Shown: positions 25,573 to 34,561 of the stretch, piece after piece
How the letters are laid out: each line of letters starts with the position of its first letter
How positions within the stretch are numbered: position 1 is the stretch's first letter
NCBI RefSeq assembly: GCF_963664555.1
Contig: NZ_OY761461.1
Location: 558,001-622,000 of the forward strand
DNA: 64,000 bases
Source of the DNA: Labilibaculum sp.
GTDB taxonomy: Bacteria; Bacteroidota; Bacteroidia; Bacteroidales; Marinifilaceae
Reading direction: 5' to 3'
The notes under the pieces: model-generated
Databases searched by the model: none
What the model saw: the letters and a program-made list of their open reading frames with translations, nothing else
What the model was told of the DNA's origin: nothing
Program-made: the position numbers and the translations under genes

Positions 25573-28548
25573 ATGCGAAATAAAGGAGCGATTCGTCTAC
25601 TCGCTATACTCTTTGCGTTAGTGAGTTTGTATCAATTGACATTTACTTACGTTACCAAATCAGTTGAAAAGGAAGCTCAAGAGTTCGGAGCCGGCGATAT
25701 TAAGAAGGAACAAGCTTATCTTGACTCTATTAGGGGTGAAGGAGTTTACAATTTTCTTTGGATTAAAGATTATACTTACAAAGAGTGTAAGGAATTGGAG
25801 ATGAACCTTGGTCTTGACCTTAAGGGAGGTATGAATGTTACCATGGAGGTTTCTGTAATTGATATTATTCAGGCTATGGCCAATAATAGCAAGGATGAAA
25901 CTTTTGTAGCAGCCATAGCAAAAGCCAAAGCGATGCAAAAAGATAGTCAAAAAGAATTTGTTGTTCTTTTTGGTGAAGCATTCGAATCAATCAATCCAAA
26001 TGCTCAGTTGTCTTCTCCTGATATCTTCGGAACTTTAGAGTTGAAAGATAAAATTCCTTTTGGAGCTTCTAATGCTGAGGTGTTAAAAGTGATTAAACAA
26101 GAGGCTGATGCCGCGATTGACAATACCTTTAACATCCTTCGTTCCCGTATTGACCGTTTTGGTGTTGCTCAACCAAATATACAAAAAGCTGATGTTTCGG
26201 GACGTATCATTATTGAACTTCCAGGTATTAAAGATGCCGCTCGTGTACGTAAGTTACTACAAGGAACTGCAAGTCTTGAATTCTGGGAAACTTATAGTGC
26301 TAATGAAGTTGCTCCGTATTTAAATGCAGCAAACGAAAAATTAGCGGCTATCAATACAGTAGCCGAGCCTGCTGAAGCAGCTAAAGAAGTAGTTGCAGAA
26401 GAGGTGAAGGAAGAGGCAAAAGATGAAGATGTTGCTCTTTTGGACAAAATCGAAGAAACAGCTAAAGATTCGACTGCCGACCTTAATGCAAAAGAAATTG
26501 CAAAGAAATACCCATTGTTTTCTGTTTTGAATCCTACACAAAGAGGATCTTCGAAAGCAGTTGTTGGTATGTCTCACATTAAAGATACTGCAAGAGTAAA
26601 TCAAATTTTGGCAATGCCAGCTGTCCAATCAGTAATGCCGCGTAATCTGAAATTTTTCTGGGGTGTTAAATCTATTGATGAAGGCGGTAATGTATTCGAA
26701 TTGTTCGCTATTAAAGTAACCAGCCGTGATGGAAAAGCTCCGTTAGATGGCGATGCAGTTACTTCTGCTCGTGAGCAAATTGATCAAAACAAAGCACAAG
26801 CTGAAGTTTCGATGAGTATGAGTGGTGAAGGAGCAAAAGTTTGGGCTCGTTTAACCAAAGATAACATTGACCGTGCAATCGCAATTGTTTTGGACGGATA
26901 TGTTTATTCTGCTCCAAATGTAATTAGTGAAATTAAAGGTGGTCAGTCCAGTATTAGTGGTAATTTTACTATTGCTGAGGCGAAAGATCTTGCGAACATA
27001 TTAAAGTCAGGTAAGTTGCCTGCTCCTGCTCATATTATTGCTGATGAAGTTGTTGGACCATCTTTGGGACAGGAATCTATTCAAAAAGGGATGTGGTCAT
27101 TTATCATTGCTTTTGTTTTGGTATTGCTTTATATGTTTTTCTTCTATAGTAAAGGTGCAGGTCTTACTGCAAACATTGCTTTGATTGCCAACTTGTTCTT
27201 TATTTTTGGAGTACTGGCTTCATTGGGTGCAGTGTTGACTTTACCTGGTATTGCCGGTATTGTATTAACAATCGGTATGTCAGTTGATGCGAACGTACTG
27301 ATTTATGAGCGTATTCAGGAAGAGCTGAAAGGTGGAAAAGGATTGAGTCTTGCTATCTCTGATGGATACAAGAATGCATATTCTGCGATTATTGATGGTA
27401 ACATCACAACCCTTTTAACTGGTATTATTCTTTATCTTTTTGGTGAAGGTCCAATTAAAGGTTTTGCAACCACTTTGGTTATCGGTATTTTCTCATCTTT
27501 ATTTGCTGCAATTTTTATTACCCGATTAATTATTGAAGGTTCTCTAAAACGTAACCGTAACATTACTTTTACAACTAAGTTTACTGATAATTGGTTGCGA
27601 AATGCACACATTAAATTTCTTGAGAAAAGAAAGGTATTCTATGTGATTTCAGGTATTGCGATCCTTGTTAGTATTGGTTCTCTTGCTACAAGAGGTTTGA
27701 ATCAAGGTATCGATTTTACCGGAGGAAGAACATATGTTGTTGCTTTCGATCAGGATGTTTCAGTTGAAGATATTTCTAAGTCGTTGGAAACTGTTTACGG
27801 ACATGCTCCTGAAGTAAAAACTTTTGGTGGTGATTCTCAAGTGAAAATATCTACAAAATATAAAATTGAGGAAGCAGGAAATGAAGTTGATGATGAAGTA
27901 GAAGAATTGCTTTATACAGGTTTAAAACCATATTTAAATGGTGCTACTAAGGCTGATTTCCTTGAAAACAATAGAAAAATGTCACAAAAAGTTGGGCCTA
28001 CTATTGCTGATGATATTCGTCAGTCTGCAGTTTGGTCAATTTTATTTGCTTTGATCGTGATTTTCCTTTACATCATGGTTCGTTTCTCGAACTGGCAGTA
28101 TGGTTTAGGTGCAATTGTAGCTTTGGCTCACGATTCAATCATTGTGTTGGGTATCTTCTCATTGTGCTATGGATGGTTGCCATTCTCACTTGAAGTGGAT
28201 CAGGCATTTATTGCAGCAATACTTACTGTAGTTGGTTACTCCATTAATGATACCGTGGTTGTATTTGACCGTATTCGTGAATACATTGGATTACATCCAA
28301 AACGCGATCGTGTTGAGGTTGTGGATAGTGCTTTGAATAGTACATTACGTCGTACTTTTAGTACTTCATTATCTACTATGGTTGTTTTGTTAGCCATCTT
28401 CCTTTTTGGAGGAACTTCAATTCAAGGATTTACATTCGCATTGTTAGTTGGTGTTTTGGTAGGTACCTATTCTTCACTTTTCATTGCAACACCAATTTCT
28501 TACGATACAAGTTTACGTGTATCTAAAGTGATTGCCAGAAAGAAATAG
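25573..28548 (+). CDS. secDF: Protein translocase subunit SecDF (fused)
   Basis: Proton-driven membrane partner of SecYEG that pulls exported proteins into the periplasm. 991 residues hold SecD and SecF in one chain, as is normal in Bacteroidota. The SecD half has one N-terminal membrane segment, DLKGGMNVTMEV (~77), the P1 periplasmic domain and five membrane helices with the DANVLIYERI motif. The SecF half begins near residue 690 with ITFTTKF, has FTGGRTYVV, its own periplasmic part and the NDTVVVFDRIRE motif. An acidic, Ala/Glu/Lys-rich insert (~262-310) interrupts the SecD periplasmic domain. It stands alone with a strong terminator. Confidence 0.97.
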   Translation: MRNKGAIRLLAILFALVSLYQLTFTYVTKSVEKEAQEFGAGDIKKEQAYLDSIRGEGVYNFLWIKDYTYKECKELEMNLGLDLKGGMNVTMEVSVIDIIQAMANNSKDETFVAAIAKAKAMQKDSQKEFVVLFGEAFESINPNAQLSSPDIFGTLELKDKIPFGASNAEVLKVIKQEADAAIDNTFNILRSRIDRFGVAQPNIQKADVSGRIIIELPGIKDAARVRKLLQGTASLEFWETYSANEVAPYLNAANEKLAAINTVAEPAEAAKEVVAEEVKEEAKDEDVALLDKIEETAKDSTADLNAKEIAKKYPLFSVLNPTQRGSSKAVVGMSHIKDTARVNQILAMPAVQSVMPRNLKFFWGVKSIDEGGNVFELFAIKVTSRDGKAPLDGDAVTSAREQIDQNKAQAEVSMSMSGEGAKVWARLTKDNIDRAIAIVLDGYVYSAPNVISEIKGGQSSISGNFTIAEAKDLANILKSGKLPAPAHIIADEVVGPSLGQESIQKGMWSFIIAFVLVLLYMFFFYSKGAGLTANIALIANLFFIFGVLASLGAVLTLPGIAGIVLTIGMSVDANVLIYERIQEELKGGKGLSLAISDGYKNAYSAIIDGNITTLLTGIILYLFGEGPIKGFATTLVIGIFSSLFAAIFITRLIIEGSLKRNRNITFTTKFTDNWLRNAHIKFLEKRKVFYVISGIAILVSIGSLATRGLNQGIDFTGGRTYVVAFDQDVSVEDISKSLETVYGHAPEVKTFGGDSQVKISTKYKIEEAGNEVDDEVEELLYTGLKPYLNGATKADFLENNRKMSQKVGPTIADDIRQSAVWSILFALIVIFLYIMVRFSNWQYGLGAIVALAHDSIIVLGIFSLCYGWLPFSLEVDQAFIAAILTVVGYSINDTVVVFDRIREYIGLHPKRDRVEVVDSALNSTLRRTFSTSLSTMVVLLAIFLFGGTSIQGFTFALLVGVLVGTYSSLFIATPISYDTSLRVSKVIARKK

Positions 28549-28570
28549 TTAGAAAATAATTTTAAAATTA

Positions 28571-28604
28571 TCCCCCGAATCATAAGATTCGGGGGATTTT
28601 TTTT
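28571..28604 (+). terminator. Intrinsic terminator of secDF
   Basis: TCCCCCGAATC and GATTCGGGGGA form a perfect 11-bp stem with an ATAA loop, followed by eight T residues. Confidence 0.94.
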
Positions 28605-28682
28605 GCTTAGCTTTAAATCGAACTGCAATCTATATTCATGATTTAAAATTTCTTCGGTATCTTTGTTTAAAATATTTAAAAA

Positions 28683-28910
28683 ATGGATCGTATTCTTTTA
28701 TTTATTAGTGGCGGTGAAATCGTTGTTGTGCTGGTTGTTGTTCTGTTATTGTTCGGTTCGAAGAAAATTCCTGAATTGGCTCAAGGTTTGGGGAAAGGAA
28801 TGAAAGAATTCAAGCGGGCGACGGAAGATATTAAAACCGAAATTAGAAAGGAAACAGAAGTTCTTGATCATATCAAGGAATTTAAGGATGACCTGACTAA
28901 GAAGTTATAA
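28683..28910 (+). CDS. tatA: Twin-arginine translocase subunit TatA/TatE
   Basis: Forms the pore-like assembly that moves folded proteins across the inner membrane. 75 residues: a short N-terminus, one membrane helix (~8-26, [19 protein letters not shown]), then the amphipathic helix with the family signature [16 protein letters not shown] and a charged tail. No tatC is adjacent in this window. It lies between secDF and a Ca/Na exchanger. Confidence 0.93.
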   Translation: MDRILLFISGGEIVVVLVVVLLLFGSKKIPELAQGLGKGMKEFKRATEDIKTEIRKETEVLDHIKEFKDDLTKKL

Positions 28911-28971
28911 TCCTATTATTTTAGGTTTAATCATTCCACCAATATACAGCGTGGAATTTTTTTTTATTTCA

Positions 28972-29907
28972 ATGGACTATTTATATCTCTTTATAGGTTT
29001 CGTTATCCTTTTATATAGCGGAGATTTGTTGGTGAAAGGTGGTGTGGCATTATCTTCTCATTTTAAGGTGTCGACTCTTGTTGTAGGAGTAACGGTAGTT
29101 TCGTTTGGAACATCTGCACCCGAACTGTTTGTGAGTTTGGATGCCGCTCTTCATGGAAGTCCGGATATAGCTATTGGTAATGTGATTGGCTCAAACATTG
29201 CAAATATCGCTCTTGTACTTGGTTTTACCGCGGTATTAATGCCTTTGCCTGTTCGAAGTAATTCTATAAAATTCGATTGGCCCTTTATGATGGGCGCATC
29301 AATTCTGTTTTATATTTTCATTTTGAATCAGCAATTGGAGTATTACGAAGGAATTATTTTCGTAATTCTTTTGATCGTTTTCATGGTCTGGACTATTTGG
29401 AAATCAAGAAAGGACAGCAGGGGTTTGTCTTCCGAGTTTAAAACAGCAAAACATTCAATATTTGCTGCAATATTTCTAATTATTGCTTCGTCGGTTGGCT
29501 TGTATTTTGGAGCTAATATTTTGGTTGGCAGTGCAAAAAATATTGCACTCGATTTTGGAGTAAGTGAACGGGTAGTGGGGTTAACCTTGGTAGCTTTTGG
29601 TACATCGGTTCCCGAATTGGCGACTTCTGCTGTTGCGGCATATAAAAAGGAAATGGATATTTCTATTGGAAATATTATTGGCTCTAATATATTCAATATT
29701 TTTGGTGTGTTGGGAGTTACATCTATTATTAAAAATGTTTTTGTTAGTCAGCCAATCATATCTTTTGATGTACTCATCATGTTAGGTGTATCTTTTCTTT
29801 TGTTTTTGCTGATTTTACCTTTGCACAAAGGGAAACTTCATCGTTGGAAAGGATTTTTACTGCTTGCAGTTTATCTGATTTATGTATATTTGGTTTTCAC
29901 GAAGTAA
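28972..29907 (+). CDS. Calcium/sodium antiporter (CaCA family, YrbG-like)
   Basis: Inner-membrane cation exchanger of 311 residues from the ATG at 28972; an in-frame GTG at 28951 would add seven residues. It has about ten membrane segments in two inverted halves, each with the alpha-repeat signature: GTSAPELFVS with GNVIGSNIANI in the first, and GTSVPELATS with GNIIGSNIFNIFG in the second. The acidic residues of both repeats (PEL) are present, so ion transport should be intact. It ends 9 bases before lolD. Confidence 0.92.
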   Translation: MDYLYLFIGFVILLYSGDLLVKGGVALSSHFKVSTLVVGVTVVSFGTSAPELFVSLDAALHGSPDIAIGNVIGSNIANIALVLGFTAVLMPLPVRSNSIKFDWPFMMGASILFYIFILNQQLEYYEGIIFVILLIVFMVWTIWKSRKDSRGLSSEFKTAKHSIFAAIFLIIASSVGLYFGANILVGSAKNIALDFGVSERVVGLTLVAFGTSVPELATSAVAAYKKEMDISIGNIIGSNIFNIFGVLGVTSIIKNVFVSQPIISFDVLIMLGVSFLLFLLILPLHKGKLHRWKGFLLLAVYLIYVYLVFTK

Positions 29908-29916
29908 TTCATCTGT

Positions 29917-30576
29917 ATGATAACTGCTGATCAAATCAAAAAAAGTTTTGGAACGGTTAATGTTCTTAAAGGAATCGATCTAAATATTACAAAAGGAGAA
30001 ATTGTTTCTGTTGTTGGTGCCAGTGGTGCGGGCAAAACTACACTTTTGCAAATACTCGGGACATTAGACAGACCCGATTCAGGAAAAGTGTTTTATGATG
30101 GTGTTGATATTACTTCATACAATGAGAAAGAATTATCTGCATTTCGAAATTCGAACATTGGCTTTGTATTCCAGTTTCATCATTTGCTTCCTGAGTTTAC
30201 AGCTTTAGAGAATGTTTGTATTCCTGCCTATATTGCCAAGAAATCGAGATCTGAAGCCATTACGAAGGCAAAGGAATTGCTCGAAATGCTGAATTTGGGT
30301 CATAGAATGGATCATAAACCTTCCGAACTTTCGGGTGGGGAGAAGCAACGGGTTGCAGTAGCAAGGGCTCTGATTAATGATCCAATTGTAATTTTGGCTG
30401 ATGAACCTTCCGGTAATTTAGATTCTAAAACGCGTCAGGAGCTTCACGAATTATTTTTCACCTTGCGTGACCGTTTCAATCAAACATTTGTGATTGTAAC
30501 CCACGATACGGAATTGGCGGATATGTCCGATCGAAAAATTAGTATTTCAGATGGATTGATCGATGGGAATGACTAA
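29917..30576 (+). CDS. lolD: LolD-like ABC transporter ATP-binding protein
   Basis: 219-residue ATPase of the MacB/LolD class. Walker A is [11 protein letters not shown] (~35), signature [15 protein letters not shown] (~140), Walker [13 protein letters not shown] and the switch His in VTHD. In LolCDE it would power release of lipoproteins from the inner membrane. No LolC/E permease is adjacent; in Bacteroidota the ATPase is often encoded apart. It overlaps the next gene by 14 bases, so translation of the two is likely coupled. Confidence 0.87.
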   Translation: MITADQIKKSFGTVNVLKGIDLNITKGEIVSVVGASGAGKTTLLQILGTLDRPDSGKVFYDGVDITSYNEKELSAFRNSNIGFVFQFHHLLPEFTALENVCIPAYIAKKSRSEAITKAKELLEMLNLGHRMDHKPSELSGGEKQRVAVARALINDPIVILADEPSGNLDSKTRQELHELFFTLRDRFNQTFVIVTHDTELADMSDRKISISDGLIDGND

Positions 30577-31345
30577 TTTTTCATTTACAGATTTAAAGGA
30601 ATTTTTGGATGAGAAATACGATTTATTCAATCGGGAATCTTTCATTACCACCGATCCGATACAAATACCACGATCTTTTTCGAAAAAAGAAGATGTTGAA
30701 ATAGCCGGTTTCTTAAGTGCAAGTATTGCCTGGGGACAAAGACTTACAATTATTCGCAATGCAAAATGGCTGGTCGAAAGAATGGATCACCAACCTCATG
30801 AATTTATTCTGAATGCATCCAATCTTGATTTTGAAGTTTTTAAGGATTTTAAACATCGTACGTTTAATGGTGATGATTGCATCTTTTTTCTGAAATCATT
30901 GCAAAATATCTATAAAAACTACGGTGGATTGGAAGATGTTTTTGGGAAGGGAGCAAATGATTCAGGTACTGTAAAAGGTGCATTGGCCTATTTTAGAGAC
31001 GTATTTTTTGAAGCTGAGCATTTGGACAGAAGTCAGAAACACATCTCGAATGTTTTGAAAAAATCCTCAGCCAAGCGATTGAATATGTATTTGCGGTGGA
31101 TGGTGCGTAAAGATGACCGGGGAGTAGATTTTGGCTTGTGGAATCAACTTTCATCGGCAGATTTGTATTTGCCTTTGGATGTACATACCGGAAATGTTGG
31201 ACGTAAACTGGGTTTGCTAACCAGGAAACAAAACGATTGGCAGGCTGTTGAAGAAATAACCGAAAACCTTAGGAAATTCGATCCCAAAGATCCTGTGAAA
31301 TATGACTATGCCTTATTTGGTTTGGGTGCTTTTGAGAAATTTTAA
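30563..31345 (+). CDS. TIGR02757-family protein
   Basis: 260-residue cytoplasmic protein of unknown function. I recognise it as the Bacteroidota TIGR02757 family from its layout: an N-terminal helical part with [16 protein letters not shown] residues ([15 protein letters not shown] here), a conserved [13 protein letters not shown] stretch ([13 protein letters not shown]), and [22 protein letters not shown], followed by [13 protein letters not shown]. The pattern of the last part resembles helix-hairpin DNA-glycosylase folds, but no catalytic residues can be named. It begins within the end of lolD (ATG at 30563 or 30569) and is followed 5 bases later by the methyltransferase gene. Confidence 0.8.
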   Translation: MGMTNFSFTDLKEFLDEKYDLFNRESFITTDPIQIPRSFSKKEDVEIAGFLSASIAWGQRLTIIRNAKWLVERMDHQPHEFILNASNLDFEVFKDFKHRTFNGDDCIFFLKSLQNIYKNYGGLEDVFGKGANDSGTVKGALAYFRDVFFEAEHLDRSQKHISNVLKKSSAKRLNMYLRWMVRKDDRGVDFGLWNQLSSADLYLPLDVHTGNVGRKLGLLTRKQNDWQAVEEITENLRKFDPKDPVKYDYALFGLGAFEKF

Positions 31346-31350
31346 GAAGA

Positions 31351-32070
31351 ATGGCAAATAATTATTTTGAGTTCAAGCAGTTTCGGGTCGATCAGGATGG
31401 CTCTGCAATGAAGGTTGGAACCGATGGAGTCCTTTTAGGTGCTTGGGCGGATATTTCCAAAGCCAATCGAATTTTGGATATTGGAACCGGAACAGGATTG
31501 ATTGCAATTATGATGGCTCAAAGAAGCGATTCGGGAGCTAAAATTGATGCCGTTGAGATTGAATCGGTCTCTTATCAACAAGCTGTGAATAACTTTGCAA
31601 ATTGCCCTTGGACTTCAAAATTGAATGCATTTCATCTTTCATTTCAGAAATTTTGCCAAGCTGCAACAGTCAAGTATGATTTGATCGTAAGCAATCCACC
31701 TTATTTTATAAATGGTTTAAAAGCAAAAGGTGAATCACGAACACAGGCTCGTCATGCAGATGATTTGCCTTTTGAGGATTTATTGAAGGGAGCCATAAGC
31801 TTATTATCCGAATCAGGAGTCTTATCTGTTATCCTTCCTGTTGACGAAGGGGAATATTTTCAGAAATTGGCTGGATTAACCGGTTTTTATTTAAAAAGAA
31901 AGATTTCAGTTCTGCCTAATCCAGAAAAACCTGCTAAACGTTATTTGTTCGAGTTTTGTTTGCAAAAATGCGAAGCTCAATTCGCTGAATTAATAGTGGA
32001 AAATGGACAGAGACACGTCTATTCTCCTGAATATATAAATCTGACAAAAGACTTTTATTTGAAATTTTAA
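31351..32070 (+). CDS. trmN6: tRNA1(Val) (adenine37-N6)-methyltransferase family
   Basis: 239-residue AdoMet-dependent methyltransferase. Motif I is ILDIGTGTGLIAIMMAQ (~40) and the N6-adenine catalytic motif IV is VSNPPYF (~115), the combination found in TrmN6/YfiC. The N-terminal FKQFRVDQDGSAMKVGTDGVLLGAW is also typical of that family. It probably methylates A37 of tRNA-Val. It is the last gene of the lolD-TIGR02757 run. Confidence 0.9.
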   Translation: MANNYFEFKQFRVDQDGSAMKVGTDGVLLGAWADISKANRILDIGTGTGLIAIMMAQRSDSGAKIDAVEIESVSYQQAVNNFANCPWTSKLNAFHLSFQKFCQAATVKYDLIVSNPPYFINGLKAKGESRTQARHADDLPFEDLLKGAISLLSESGVLSVILPVDEGEYFQKLAGLTGFYLKRKISVLPNPEKPAKRYLFEFCLQKCEAQFAELIVENGQRHVYSPEYINLTKDFYLKF

Positions 32071-32071
32071 G

Positions 32072-32830
32072 CTACTGTTCCGACTCCGTTGATAGTTTAA
32101 ATTTCACCCACCATTCCGCGAGTTCATAAGGGTTTTGATTGGTGCCGGCTTTTAATTTTTCCATGCGTTTATTAATGTATTCTTTACTGCTTAAAGCGGA
32201 ATAATATTCCTCATTTGCTTCATTAATACTTGCAACTCCAATGCCTATTATTTCATTGCCAGACAAGCCTTTTGAGTAAAACTCACTCATTGGTATTCGA
32301 AGGTGATAACTAAATAAAACTTCATTTTTAGAACTTAGTTTTACTTGATAAGTATCGTCTTCCTGAAGTGTACTTATCGAAAGGGTCTCATTTTTTTTTG
32401 CGTTAACAACCTCGTAAAGCTGAAAACGATCTAAAAATTCCTCATTTAACTCAGTGGGTGAAAATTGGGCTAAATATTTTTCAAATTTTTCCTCTGAAAA
32501 AGGAAGATCTGCGGGCATTGGAAAGTTAATCGCATATTTATTTTTGAATTTACCTTCAGTATCAAACCAAACGCTAAGTCCTAAATTGTATATTTTCCTC
32601 AGTGTATTTGCAGAATTTGTTTCAAGAATAGCATCTATATATTGCTCATTGTTAAAAACTTTAATACTTATTTGGTCTTCGGCATTGTAATAATTTGCTT
32701 CAGTCGTTGAATATATTTCGGAATTGAAATTTCTCTCATTCTGCCAATAGGTTGATATTTGATTTTTTACTGCACAAGAATTGAACGAGAAAAGACTTAC
32801 TAAAAAAGCAAATTGAAATATTCGGGACAT
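32072..32830 (-). CDS. Hypothetical lipoprotein
   Basis: 252 residues. The N-terminus is a lipoprotein signal ending FNSC (Cys near residue 19), so it should be anchored in a membrane facing the periplasm. No domain is recognised. The remainder is a mix of strands and helices with many Glu/Asn/Ser residues, and includes YNAEDQISIKVFNNEQYIDA and LSGNEIIGIGVASIN. It abuts the methyltransferase gene end-to-end and has no other partner. Confidence 0.7.
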   Translation of the reverse strand: MSRIFQFAFLVSLFSFNSCAVKNQISTYWQNERNFNSEIYSTTEANYYNAEDQISIKVFNNEQYIDAILETNSANTLRKIYNLGLSVWFDTEGKFKNKYAINFPMPADLPFSEEKFEKYLAQFSPTELNEEFLDRFQLYEVVNAKKNETLSISTLQEDDTYQVKLSSKNEVLFSYHLRIPMSEFYSKGLSGNEIIGIGVASINEANEEYYSALSSKEYINKRMEKLKAGTNQNPYELAEWWVKFKLSTESEQ

Positions 32831-32915
32831 GTGTTTTTATATAATTAATGCAGATCAAAAATATAAAAAAGAGAATGATCTTAGTTGAAAAGCTTAACTA
32901 ATTATGCTGAAGTGC

Positions 32916-34247
32916 TTACAAAATAATTTCTTCTTCGATAAATTTTATGCCTAAATTTTCCAGTTCGTTAAGAATTGGCTGATACAATTCAGGCGAAGTA
33001 GGAATATGAACTCCTTTCAGATGAATCTTATCTTTGGCCAATAGTTTTGTTGCTATCGCTAAAGGGGTTCCTACGGTATACGACATGGCAGTGTGTTCAC
33101 GGTCGGTTCCTTCATAAGTCATCGAAGAAGTGATTCTTTTTTGTGTGCCATTGATCTCAAAATCAAATAGGTGCTGCATAACCAGTAAATCTTTGTCTGA
33201 AGGTTCAAGAGCCCATTTTTGTTCCAGAATTTTTTGAAGGATCATGGCTGGAGTTGCATTTTTTAAACCAACAAGTTCATCAGAGAATAAGCCGAGCCAT
33301 TTTAGTTTTGTCATTACTACAGAGTTCACATTGATGTTTGTGAAATTGGCTAAGTTTTCCTCTGCGGATTTTTCACTGTCGGGCAGGAAGCTCAATAAAT
33401 AGTCTAGATAAGTAAGTTTATGTGAGTCCTTCATTATGTAGGTGTCGTCGGTACAGCCCATTTGAACCAAAACATCCCAGGCCTCTGAATAACCAGGCCT
33501 TCGCATGGTTCCCCGCATAATAGTAGGTATGTCATTCAGTCCGTATAATTCACAATATTGAAGCGAATCTCTGTTTGGATAAACCTCAAAATCGCCATAA
33601 CCTGATATTTTAGTTTTGGTAAGAGTAGAGAATAATTTGTGGTAGGGAATGTATTTGTAATGACCATTTTCTTTAAACTGTGCTGTTCCTTGTCCCGCCA
33701 CAACTACGTTTCTGGGATTCCATGAAAATTTATAATTCCAGGGATTGTTGTCACAGTCGGGAGCAACCAAACCACCGCAAAATGACTTAAAGGCTTTAAT
33801 TTTTCCACCACGTTCTTTAATCTGATCAATAATTTTCATGGCCGACATATGATCCAATCCAGGGTCAACACCGAGTTCATTCAGGAAACACAGCCCTTTT
33901 TCCCTGGCTTCTTCATCCAATTCCATCATTTCAGACGAAACATATGATGGAGTTAGCAGGTGTTTTCTGTGGTGCAAGCACTCCTTCGCAACAATCATGT
34001 GCATAGAAGCCGGAACCATACTCACAACGATATCTGCCGCCGAAATTTCTTCTGCTCTTTGTTCTAAATCTTTTAAATTAAACCGGAGGGCTATACCATT
34101 GGGATGGTTCTTGATTTTGTTTTGGGCAGATTCTAACGACATGTCGCCAACTGTAATTTTCCAATTGTTTTTTTCAGAGTGATTTAATAAATATTGTATT
34201 AAACTGGTTGATGATAGACCTGCGCCAATAATTAGAATATTTTTCAT
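32916..34247 (-). CDS. Saccharopine dehydrogenase-like protein (Lys9/LYS1-type)
   Basis: 443 residues with an N-terminal Rossmann fold (ILIIGAGLSSTSLIQYL, ~4-20) and a C-terminal saccharopine dehydrogenase domain (FLNELGVDPGLDHMSAMKIID, ~122-142, is diagnostic). Members act on lysine/saccharopine or on carboxyspermidine; the substrate is not decided here. Bacteroidota usually make lysine by the DAP route, so a catabolic or other role is possible. Divergent from mutS, no other lysine gene nearby. Confidence 0.82.
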   Translation of the reverse strand: MKNILIIGAGLSSTSLIQYLLNHSEKNNWKITVGDMSLESAQNKIKNHPNGIALRFNLKDLEQRAEEISAADIVVSMVPASMHMIVAKECLHHRKHLLTPSYVSSEMMELDEEAREKGLCFLNELGVDPGLDHMSAMKIIDQIKERGGKIKAFKSFCGGLVAPDCDNNPWNYKFSWNPRNVVVAGQGTAQFKENGHYKYIPYHKLFSTLTKTKISGYGDFEVYPNRDSLQYCELYGLNDIPTIMRGTMRRPGYSEAWDVLVQMGCTDDTYIMKDSHKLTYLDYLLSFLPDSEKSAEENLANFTNINVNSVVMTKLKWLGLFSDELVGLKNATPAMILQKILEQKWALEPSDKDLLVMQHLFDFEINGTQKRITSSMTYEGTDREHTAMSYTVGTPLAIATKLLAKDKIHLKGVHIPTSPELYQPILNELENLGIKFIEEEIIL

Positions 34248-34561
34248 TTGAGTGTCGTTGGTTTGTGTGTTCTGCGTCTTATAAATTTATAATAAAGCGA
34301 CTAAAAAAACGATAAAAAAGTCTATTGTTTTTTGTGAATGAATTTATGAATGTGAATTGTAAGTTTGAGGTTTAAAATAGACCGTCATTTGCAAGTGGCT
34401 GATTTAAAGGTGTAAATGCTTTTTTTATGGAGATTAAGAAATGGATGGAATCGAAAATTAAGAAATTTGATATTATTTTTATTTTCTGATCTATAAATCG
34501 GAATGAGTATATTTGTTCGTGATAAATAAAAAATTGAGTAACCTCTAAATATTTTAACTCT
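34248..34561. other. Divergent intergenic region, saccharopine dehydrogenase / mutS
   Basis: 314 very AT-rich bases with no supported gene. A -7-like TATATTTG lies near 34508-34515 on the plus strand without a clear TTTG at the right distance; it may serve mutS. Confidence 0.45.
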